A stretch of DNA of 10,806 nucleotides. Origin: Bacteroidota bacterium. Lineage in GTDB: Bacteria; Bacteroidota; Bacteroidia; Cytophagales; Cyclobacteriaceae. The position numbers and the translations under genes were made by a program. Position 1 is the first letter of the stretch. Every line of letters starts with the position of its first letter. The notes under the pieces are model-generated. The model ran no database searches. It was not told the origin of the DNA and worked only from the letters and a program-made list of their open reading frames with translations. The stretch is taken from the NCBI GenBank assembly GCA_024643595.1, contig JAHEMS010000080.1:1-10806 (forward strand), read 5' to 3'. This document shows positions 1 through 8,800 of the stretch, one piece after another.

Positions 1-704
1 AGAACGTATTGGGTTATATGGAGGGAAGTGATAAGAAGGATGAATTGGTAATCATCACTTCGCATTATGATCACATTGGTAAACGTGAAAGTGGTGAAGG
101 TGATTTGATCAACAATGGTGCGGATGATGATGGATCGGGAACAGTAGCAGTAATGGCATTAGCAAAGGCTTTTACAAAAGCGAAAGCCGATGGCAAAGGT
201 CCACGAAGAAGTATTTTATTCATGACTGTAACGGGTGAAGAAAAGGGGTTGTTAGGTTCTGATTATTATTCTAAGAATCCGGTATTTCCTTTGGCAAATA
301 CAGTAGTGGATTTAAATATTGATATGATTGGAAGAACAGATCCTGGCCATGAAGGCAAGAAACCGTATGTGTATGTTATTGGATCAGATCGTTTGTCAAC
401 AGAGCTTCATAGCTTAAGTGAATCCACTAATAATACATACACGAAATTAGATTTTGATTATATGTATAATGCTGAAGAGCATCCGGATCGGATTTACTAC
501 CGCTCGGATCATTGGAACTTTGCGAAGAATGATATTCCGATCATTTTCTATTTTGATGGTATCCATGCCGATTACCATAAAGTGAGTGATGAAGTTGATA
601 AAATTGAATTTGACAATCTTCAATTGCGTGCACAAGTTGTATTTTATACTGCTTGGGAAATTGCCAACCGTGATAAACGAATTGAAGCGGATTTGAAAAA
701 GTAG
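1..704 (+). CDS. M28-family zinc aminopeptidase, C-terminal part (5' truncated by window)
   Basis: This is the 3' end of a metallopeptidase gene. The frame is open to the left edge (first full codon at 3, reading N-V-L-G-Y), so the TTG at 9 is not the real start. Residues below are numbered from that TTG. All five expected M28 metal and catalytic elements are visible in order: HYDHIG (H19), NNGADDDGSG (about D39), GEEKGLLG (E77/E78), NIDMIGR (D105) and SDHWNFA (H168). Peptidases of this family use two zinc ions to release N-terminal residues from peptides, and Bacteroidota members are usually exported. The signal peptide and any PA domain would lie upstream of the window. The gene ends 19 bases before a strong terminator, so it is probably transcriptionally separate from the genes downstream. 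The family call is secure; substrate and exact subfamily are not. Confidence 0.93.
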   Translation, partial: NVLGYMEGSDKKDELVIITSHYDHIGKRESGEGDLINNGADDDGSGTVAVMALAKAFTKAKADGKGPRRSILFMTVTGEEKGLLGSDYYSKNPVFPLANTVVDLNIDMIGRTDPGHEGKKPYVYVIGSDRLSTELHSLSESTNNTYTKLDFDYMYNAEEHPDRIYYRSDHWNFAKNDIPIIFYFDGIHADYHKVSDEVDKIEFDNLQLRAQVVFYTAWEIANRDKRIEADLKK

Positions 705-722
705 TCGGTAAGAAAATAGTGT

Positions 723-756
723 AAAAAAACGGCCACCTGAAAGGGTGGCCTTTTTT
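723..756 (+). terminator. Rho-independent terminator (likely bidirectional)
   Basis: A 7-bp perfect stem, GGCCACC (731-737) with GGTGGCC (744-750), encloses TGAAAG, which can form a GAAA tetraloop closed by a T-G wobble. Six T follow (751-756) and seven A precede (723-729), so the structure could also terminate minus-strand transcripts. It starts 18 bases after the M28 stop codon and separates that gene from the TPR-HTH gene. Confidence 0.9.
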
Positions 757-819
757 GATTTTAATAAGCGTCATAAAATTTTCATTACTTTTAGAGGCTG
801 AACGTGAAAAAATAATCGT

Positions 820-2436
820 GTGAAAAGGCTGGGAATACTTGTATTAGGATTATTAATCAATGCGCATATCCTCTATGCTCAGAATCAGTTCGTGATTGAT
901 AGTTTAGAAACTGAATTAAGAAACACAAAAAGTGATACTGTTCAAGCACAGCTTTATCTTGATTTATCCAAACAGTATTTTGGCAATAATCTAGTAACGT
1001 CACTCGAATATGTTGATAAAGGTATTTCTGTTATTGATACAACAGTGAACACAATCCAACTTATTAGAATTTATCGCGCTAAAGGAGGAATCCTTACCTA
1101 CTTAGGAAGTTATCAAGAGGCCAACCAATATTTCCTAAAAGCACTTAGAGTTGCACAAAGCAGGAATGAGATTGAAGAATTGCTTCCTATTTACTCCAAC
1201 CTTGGTGTAATTCATGAAAATATGAACCAGGATAATGTTGCATTGGAGTATTATTTTAAAGCACTGGACATCTTACCCAAAATTAACAACCTAGAGCAAT
1301 CTCATATCCGCAGCAGATTGGGGGCGCTATACGATAACCTTGGGTCTATTTATATGAAGAAAAAGGAATATGAGTCTGCCGATAAATATTTCGAAAAAAC
1401 ACTAGAGATAACGCAAAGTTCCGGTGAGGTTTCTCTTCGTATGTATGGCCTTAGAAACCTTGGGGAATCAAAAATGGAGCAAGGTGAAGAAGAAAAAGCT
1501 TTCGAGTATTTTACTGAAGCATTGGCGCTAGCAAAAGATCTTAATAGAGATGATGAAATCTCAATCTGCTATTACCACCTAGCAAGCTACTATTTAAGCA
1601 CCAATAAATTGAAAGAGGCATTGGAGGTTGCTACCAATTGCTATCAATACGCAGGAAGAGTCGGATCAGTCTCTAGTTTGCAAAAAGCGACACAAATCAT
1701 GTATAAGGTTCAATTTGCTAATGGTAATTACAAGCTTGCTTTCGAGAACCTCCTTACGAATAAAGAACTAAGCGACAGCCTACTAAATGAATCTGTCATA
1801 GATAAAATTGCGCGCGCCCAAAGCAAATACGAATATGACAGATTAGTTGAAAAGCAACTCTTGGATCAGGAAACCGTTCGGCTTAGGAACATTATGATCA
1901 ATAGTTTCCTCCTGCTAGGATTATTAATTGTTGTTGCATTATTTTTCTTGTTGCGTGGTAGGTTTAATAGAATTAAAATTCAAAAAGCATCATTGGAAAG
2001 AGAAGTAGAATTAAAGAATAAGGAACTAACTACAAATGTTCTTTACCTCGTGAAGAAAAATGATTACTTGAATTCGGTAAGCGAAAAACTTTTGGAATTA
2101 AAAAAATCAGCCAAAACTGAGAACAAGTTAGAAATTCAGAAGATTATTAATGACTTGCAGCAATCTTCCGATCAGGAAGTATGGGAAGAGTTTGAAATGA
2201 GGTTTCAGCAAGTGCATAATGATTTTTACACCAATCTCCAGAAAAAATTCCCAGATCTAAGCATGGCAGAGCGAAAACTAGCTGCTTTCCTACGACTCGA
2301 TATGACCAGTAAAGAAATCGCCTCTATCACTGGTCAAAGTGTTAAAAGCCTCGAAGTGGCTCGGGCCCGATTGCGAAAAAAACTAGGGTTGACTAATCAG
2401 GATGTCAATCTAGTTACCTTTTTGTTGGAGATATAA
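820..2436 (+). CDS. Membrane-anchored TPR regulator with C-terminal LuxR-type HTH
   Basis: This 538-residue protein is probably a membrane-spanning transcription factor. Segments in order are: a signal peptide (residues 1-21, hydrophobic core ILVLGLLI, ending YAQ); helical TPR-like repeats (about 40-320, with TPR-type helix pairs around 125-150, 170-198, 210-240 and 250-278); a transmembrane helix (357-379) followed by R/K residues; a charged coiled-coil linker (about 384-450); and an HTH (about 478-538). The HTH contains SMAERKLAAFLRLDMTSKEI and a recognition-helix-like stretch SVKSLEVARARLRKKLGL, which fits the GerE/LuxR pattern. The inferred topology is TPR outside and HTH in the cytoplasm. 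The start is GTG at 820, chosen because the signal peptide begins there; a GTG at 804 hits a stop after two codons. Proteins of this layout are frequent in Bacteroidota. The ligand and target genes cannot be read from the sequence; the secreted-protein operon downstream is a plausible target. Confidence 0.88.
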   Translation: MKRLGILVLGLLINAHILYAQNQFVIDSLETELRNTKSDTVQAQLYLDLSKQYFGNNLVTSLEYVDKGISVIDTTVNTIQLIRIYRAKGGILTYLGSYQEANQYFLKALRVAQSRNEIEELLPIYSNLGVIHENMNQDNVALEYYFKALDILPKINNLEQSHIRSRLGALYDNLGSIYMKKKEYESADKYFEKTLEITQSSGEVSLRMYGLRNLGESKMEQGEEEKAFEYFTEALALAKDLNRDDEISICYYHLASYYLSTNKLKEALEVATNCYQYAGRVGSVSSLQKATQIMYKVQFANGNYKLAFENLLTNKELSDSLLNESVIDKIARAQSKYEYDRLVEKQLLDQETVRLRNIMINSFLLLGLLIVVALFFLLRGRFNRIKIQKASLEREVELKNKELTTNVLYLVKKNDYLNSVSEKLLELKKSAKTENKLEIQKIINDLQQSSDQEVWEEFEMRFQQVHNDFYTNLQKKFPDLSMAERKLAAFLRLDMTSKEIASITGQSVKSLEVARARLRKKLGLTNQDVNLVTFLLEI

Positions 2437-2681
2437 TCTTCAAAGCCTCAAATTGTTGGTTAAATATTTGAAATCCAGAATTTTCTTTGGTATAAATTTT
2501 CAGAATGTAATCCCTTGAGGATCAAGTCTAATAATTCACTTGAGTGGTCATGTTAGGGTATCCCTTCCTATGTTGAGTGTTAATTCTAGGGTCAATCCGA
2601 TATTCTGAAGGCTTTTCATAAGGCTATTATTTTCCCTTCCCTATTCCCTTCCGCTACTATTGATTCCTAATTATTTATTAC
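2437..2681. other. Intergenic leader between TPR regulator and protease operon
   Basis: No convincing gene is seen here on either strand, and no terminator with a T-run follows the TPR gene. The stretch holds a weak candidate promoter (2467-2500), a small inverted repeat CTTGA-GGA-TCAAG (2514-2526), and three copies of TCCCTTCC (2561-2568, 2633-2640, 2645-2652). It probably carries the control region of the downstream operon. Confidence 0.6.
2467..2500 (+). promoter_or_regulatory. Weak candidate Bacteroidota-type promoter
   Basis: TTTG at 2467-2470 is followed, after 22 bases, by TAAATTTT at 2493-2500. The latter matches the Bacteroidota -7 consensus TAnnTTTG at all but the last position, and the spacing is at the long end of the reported range. 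It would give a 5' UTR of about 170 bases before the small ORF. The sequence is AT-rich, so a chance match is quite possible. Confidence 0.25.
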
Positions 2682-2861
2682 GTGAAGAAGGAAAATAAAC
2701 AGGATTCAAAAAGTAAGAGCATTCTTATTATTAATGATACTGATAAAGACTCACTGCTTGAAAAAGAGAGCCTATCACAAATCGACAGACGAACGTCTGA
2801 AAATAAAGCTTTAAAAAAAATCCTAACGGAATTAACAAAAAAACAACGCAAACAGAAATGA
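2682..2861 (+). CDS. Small lysine-rich hypothetical protein, 59 aa, overlapping the protease start
   Basis: GTG at 2682 opens 59 codons ending in TGA (2859-2861), which overlaps the protease ATG (2858-2860) as ATGA. That arrangement is typical of translationally coupled genes. The product begins MKKENKQDSKSKS and ends LTKKQRKQK. It is very charged (Lys, Glu, Asp, Gln), has no Gly, Pro, Cys, Trp, Tyr or Phe, no signal peptide and no membrane segment, and its second half could form an amphipathic helix. I do not recognise a family. An in-frame TGA at 2661-2663 rules out a longer N-terminus except through non-standard starts. Support for coding comes from the exact overlap and the lack of stops in AT-rich DNA. 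It could instead be a leader ORF that sets protease translation, or a chance ORF. Its composition, biased to Lys and Asn-type codons, resembles AT-rich non-coding DNA and lowers certainty. Confidence 0.5.
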   Translation: MKKENKQDSKSKSILIINDTDKDSLLEKESLSQIDRRTSENKALKKILTELTKKQRKQK

Positions 2862-5800
2862 GAAGATTCATACAGACATTGGTATTAAGCGTTTTTTTGT
2901 TGAGTTCATTTTTCATTCATGGTCAGGAAAAGATTTATTCGGATGGTGTTTTGTCAAAAACAATACGAATAAAATTAAAGCCAGCGTTAAGCAGCGCTTT
3001 TTCTGTACAGCGTACCGCAAACGGAAAATTGGCGTCAACAGGATTAACCAAAGTTGATGCACTAAATACTAAATATTCGACTGAAGATATGCGCAGGGTT
3101 TTTCCATACTCACCACAGTATGAGGAACGTCACCGAAAGCATGGTCTTCATTTATGGTATGAAGTCACCGTAGCCTCAGACATTGACCCCAGAACAATTG
3201 CGGCAGCCTTCGCTAATCTGGAAGAAATAGAAACCTCTGAAACGGTTTTAGAAAAAACGTTAATTGGTGGTAGTAGTATACTGGAATTGGTGCGTCCGCT
3301 TAATGTGGTACCTACTCCTCCTGAATTTTTTAATGATCCATATCTTCCCAAGCAGTGGCATTATAACAATACCGGGCAATCAGGGGGAGTTGCAAAAAGT
3401 GATATACGACTTTACGATGCCTGGAATATTACCACTGGAACTTCTAATATTATTGTGTCCATCCATGATGACGGATTGGATATTAAGCATGAGGATTTAA
3501 AAGATGCCATTTTTGTAAATCAAGCCGAACTCAATGGTCAACCCAATTTTGATGACGATGGGAATGGATACAAGGACGATGTAAACGGATTTAACTTCGG
3601 ATCGAACACACCCAACGTTACGGCTTCTACTCATGGAACCCACGTAGCAGGTACCATCGGAGCGATCAATAATAACGGAATTGGTGTTGCTGGAGTGGCC
3701 GGAGGAAATGGTACAACAAAAGGGGTGCGCTTACTTCCTTGTCAGATATTAGGAGGAACAGGAACAAGTAACCTTCCCGATTCTTATATCTACGCTGCTG
3801 ATATGGGTGCTGTCATTTCACAAAACAGCTGGGGTTATGCCAATGATGGTGCCTATGAGCAGGTCGTACATGATGCAATTGATTACTTTATTGCCGAAGC
3901 AGGAAACTATCCGGGAAGCCCAATGAAGGGTGGAGTGGTAATTTTCGCTGCGGGAAACTCTGACTCAGATGGGTTACACTATCCCGGGGCTTACGCTTCC
4001 TGTATTTCGGTGGCAGCATTAGATGCTTCTTTCAATCGCGCACCGTATTCGAATTATGGCACATGGGTGGATATTTCTGCTCCAGGTGGTGATACCGGAG
4101 ATGACGCTCTGGGAGGTGGATCTGGCAGTGGATATTCCAACGGAATATTAAGCACACTTTCTAATAATCGATATGGATATCTTGACGGTACCTCCATGGC
4201 GTGCCCTCACGTTTCTGGTGTTGCGGCTTTAATCGTTTCCAAGTTTGCATCAGAATCGTTTACCAATACCGATCTAAAAAATCATCTCTTAACAGGGGTA
4301 AATAAAGATTTATTTCTTTTAGATGAAAATAAAGATTACATAAATAAACTCGGGGCGGGTGCAATTGATGCTACTCTGGCACTGGCGATAGATGAAAAAA
4401 TTGCCCCTGAAGTCATTAACGATTTGGTAGCTACAGACATTGCTCAGGATCTCGTAAATCTAGTATGGACAGTTCCCGTTGATCAGGATGATGAAAAGCC
4501 ATTGACGTTTGAAATTGCCTACAGTACGGAGGTCATCACACCCGGTTCGTTAAACCTTGCTAAAAAAATTCAAATTCGAAATTATAAATCACCCGGAGAA
4601 AGTGTTGAATACGAAATCAACACACTTCAGGCATTAACCAAATATTTTGTCATTGTAAGAAGTATTGATCGGTGGGGTAATATTTCTGGATTTTCCAACT
4701 CGCTTGAATTTACAACCAATGCCGGCCCCGATGCATCATTGCTTCTAGACAGCATCAAATTAAATATAGATGTCACTTCGAACCCGTTAGGTGAGCAATC
4801 CTTTGGCCTTTCTAATTCTGGTGAAGGACTTTTGAAATGGTCGGCAGAAGCAAGGCATTCTAACAGTCAACCATTATCAGTTTCATCTGTTGTGGACTTC
4901 TCGGAGTCACCAGTATTCAAGCAGCCCTCCGGTTTACATGCATTGGATTTCTCCATTACAAAGCCCTCCATTCAAATCGACAACATTGAAGACAGTAACA
5001 ATGAAGAGTATCATTATATCGCTAATTTTTATATGTATAAAACAATAGGGGAAGTAGATACCACTTTCACTAACTCAGCGGCTACTCGATTTGCAGTAAC
5101 CAACAATGAAGGTTTCAACCTTACTCATATTGATGCAGTCATAAACCATAATGAATCGACTGGCCCTTATATTGTTGAGGTCTACAAAGGAAATTCGATT
5201 TCTGATGCCACGCTTTTATTATCACAAAAAGAATTCAACTCGGCAAGTATTATCCCTTCACCCTCTTGGACCACAATTGAACTTCGCGATCAATTATTTT
5301 TTGAGAAAGGTGATTATTTCTGGATTGTTTATCATATACCGTCCGGAAATGAATATCCACTGGTGGCTTCTTTAGAGAACGAAAAAGAAGATTCTGAAAA
5401 CAGTTACATAAGTTTAAATCTTGGAAAAACCTGGAGTCGCTTCGAGGATCAATACTACGATAACCAATTGGTTTGGTCAGTAGTGGCAATGAGCAACTTT
5501 AAATCGTTAGGCACTTATATTACACTCACCCCAAATGAAGGCCAGGTTACGAGTCAACAAGAGATAGATATTTTGGCAAGTGTTGATGCTACCAACATGG
5601 TCAATGGTAATTACTCAGGGAGCATTGTACTGTATACAAATGAAACAGATGAGCCCATGCTTAGGCTTCCCGTTAAGTTAAACATAACAGGACACAAGCC
5701 TGCAATTAGTTCAACTAAACGATTAGATTTTAACAGTATCTTATTTGGTAATTCAAAAACGCTTGAAGTAGAGATTCATAATACGGGGTTAGGTAAGTTT

Positions 5801-8800
5801 CAGGAACCGGTAGTTAAATCAATTAGTCCTAATTTCATTTATACGGGTGGCTTAAAAACCTTGTTGGCAAAAGGTAAAACAAAGCTGATCATTCAATACA
5901 AACCCACTACTATTGGTTCACATTTTGGAAAAATTGTAATAGAAGATAAAGGAGGCAATCAACATTCAATTGAATTGATTGGAACATCCCTTGATCCACC
6001 AGTTGCCAAAATCAACCCCAGAGAAAACCTTCACGATAATCTGTCAATCGGTGATCAAGTTAGCGGATCCTTTACCCTTAAGAATGAAGGAAAATTTCCG
6101 TTAGATTACTTTATACCAAAATTTGATGACGGGAGTTCATTACCAAATATCCCCGATGATATTCACCGTTTTGGATACCAACTTAAAATTGATTCTTCTA
6201 ATGCAAACCCAAACTTTCAATGGACTGATATTGTAGCGACCGGAGTGAATATCACCCAAGACCTAATCGGTGATTTAAAAGTAGGCATCTATAAAAAGAT
6301 TGACCTTGGTTTTGAGTTTCCATTCTTTGGTAAGAAAGAATCTTCTGCCTTTATTTCTCGCTATGGATTGGTTTCGTTTGATACCGAAGGTGTGATATGG
6401 TCGCGGTGGCCTATGATTTATAAATATTTTAATTCGCCAGACCGCTTTATATCTGCTTGGGGGTTGACGAGCAATTTTGCAGAAGCAAAATATGGGGATG
6501 TCTATTACCAACTTTTTTCCGATAGGGTAATTGTTCAGTATGAGAATGTTCCTTCAGAAGACGGATTTTTTGGTAGCCTGACTTTTCAAATTGTGCTTTT
6601 TGATAATGGTGATATTCGAATTCTTTACAAAGATGTTAACGTTGAACCAAAGACTTTTCCGTGGGGTACAATTGATGTTAAAAAGAAGTTTACGTTTGTT
6701 GCCATTGAAGACCAAACCCGCAACGATGGCATTCTTATCCACGACCAAAACCATCCTAAGTTTACCTACCGGGATGGCTCCACGATTGATTTTATAAGTC
6801 CGGGCAATGACCTATATACTTCTGTAACCAACCCGATAGGCACGCTACTTCCGAACGAATCTGTGGTCGTAGATTATACATTGGACACTTCCCCTTTGAA
6901 TGTTGCAGAGTATCTGGAGACACTGGTAGTAGTAACAAATGATCCCATTAACAACCCCGCTCTTTTCAGCGCTCGACTAAATATTGTTGCCGGAGGTGAG
7001 CCTGATGTTTCGGTTTCTGAAAACGCTTTTGAATTTGGTGATGTATTTCAATTTGATATAAAAAAATTTACGTTCTCGCTTAAAAATAATGGACGCGCAA
7101 ATGACATTATTCAAAATGTGTCATTCGACAACGGATTCTTTACACACACTTTAGCTTCTCCATATACCATTAAACCTGGACGTGTTGAAAATTATGTGCT
7201 CGCTATTAAGACTAGCACTTTAGGAATGGTTGAGGATACACTTCGGATTACTTTGAATTCGGGAAGAGTGCTCAAGGTTGGGTTGCGAGGAAATATTATT
7301 GACGGACCCCGGATAACAGTTACTCCGGCATCACTAAATACAATTCTTGTTGCAGGGCAGAGTAAAGTGATGAATGTTTCAGTATCAAACCCGGGAGCCT
7401 ATCCTTTATCAGTAGGTTTTGTTGGAAATGAATGGGTATCGTTCAACGAATCAAGCGAACAAAGTTCAACAAATGTTTCTTATCAATACCGAACATCGGA
7501 GCAAGCAAATGGCCCTACCTATGAATGGATAGAAATTTCAGAAGGAGCAGGAACAAAACTCGAAGGTCTTGACCCTTATGCCGGGCCACAATTCTCTGAA
7601 GCGATCGACTTGCCTTTCAGTTTTGATTACTATGGAGTCACCTACAATCAACTTTACATAGGTTATAGTGGCTTAATAACCTTTACACCCAATCAAGAAA
7701 AAGAAGATAAGTATGGTTTTGGTGGTCCCCCTATTCCGAATATAGAAATCCCTAACAATTATATAGCTCCTTTATGGGTGGGCGGTGGAACTGACTACGC
7801 AGTAATTTATCCGTATACCGGGCAGTATTATAAAATTGAAGAGGATCGAATCATTATTGAATACAGAGATTACATAAACGGATTTTCATTAGGCGATCCC
7901 GTGACTTTTCAGGTGATCCTCTATAAGGATGGTAAAATCAAATTCCAGTACAAGATCGATTACCCTGAAAATAATTTTACCATGAATTATAGTTCCATTG
8001 GGATTGAGAATCAGGATGGATCTGAGGGTATTCAGATTTCTCACCGAACAAAAGTTGTGAACTCCAATCTGGCCATACTGTTTACACCCGTGCCAGTAAT
8101 CGAGATACCGGTGGGGGAAACAAGAACGTATCAGGTTACATTGGATGCCAAAGATCTTGTTGCTGGAAAGTACATACACCAGGCTGCTGTTGTGAATAAT
8201 GATCCATTAAACAAAGGTTTACTTTTTCCAATTACTTTAAACGTTACAGGCACACCAGTAATCAGCGTGCCAAGTGCATTGGAATTTGGTGATCTGATGA
8301 TCGATAATAAAGTTATCACAAAAGAGTTTTCGATATCGAATACAGGAACGCGCGAATTCTATTTAAATAGTGTGGTAAACAAACTACCAGCCAAAGTATC
8401 CTATGATTTTAAGTCTGGAGGCATCTGGTATCCAATCAGCACTTTACCCAATCTATATATGGTTGCAGCAAAAAGCACAATACAAATGCGAGCATCCATA
8501 GAAAAGAAAGCCGTAGGAAATATCCCCGATACATTGATTGTTTCTGCAACTTCAGTAGGTGTACATAAAATTCCGGTACATGCTGCTGTGTTTATTGCTC
8601 CCCATCTAACCCTTTCCGAAAAGACGGTTGAAGTTGTTGCCCAAACCAATACACATCAAGAGGCCAGAACTATTTTATTGGGTAATGATGGAGGCTATCC
8701 ATTAGACTACACATTAGAAATTCAATTCGACCGCGAAACAGTGAATGCGAATGCAAACATTGCATCACAACTTTCAAGAAGTAGTGTGGCGATTATGGCA

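Noticed and set aside
9..11. TTG as the start of the M28 gene
   Set aside because: The frame is open to the window edge with a typical N-V-L-G-Y lead-in, and a peptidase starting here would lack its signal peptide and the N-terminal part of the fold.
541..774. Minus-strand frame crossing the M28 gene end and the terminator
   Set aside because: It runs through the hairpin terminator and opposite the conserved peptidase motifs; it is a shadow of the real gene.
786..793. TACTTTTA as a -7 promoter element for the TPR gene
   Set aside because: It fits TAnnTTTG except for the last base, but no TTG/TTTG element lies at the proper distance upstream; the nearest (754-757) is 28 bases away.
2514..2526. 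Hairpin CTTGA-GGA-TCAAG as terminator of the TPR gene
   Set aside because: A 5-bp stem with a 3-base loop and no T-run after it is too weak to call; it may be chance.
2731..2916. Minus-strand 61-codon frame with a hydrophobic, membrane-like centre
   Set aside because: It is antisense to the small ORF and the protease signal peptide. The hydrophobic run is what the reverse of the Lys- and Asn-rich DNA gives, and no promoter or partner gene is visible.
7889..8179. 96-codon minus-strand frame inside the protease
   Set aside because: It lies opposite the strongly conserved module B strands and host half-domain, shows no recognisable family and has no own signals.
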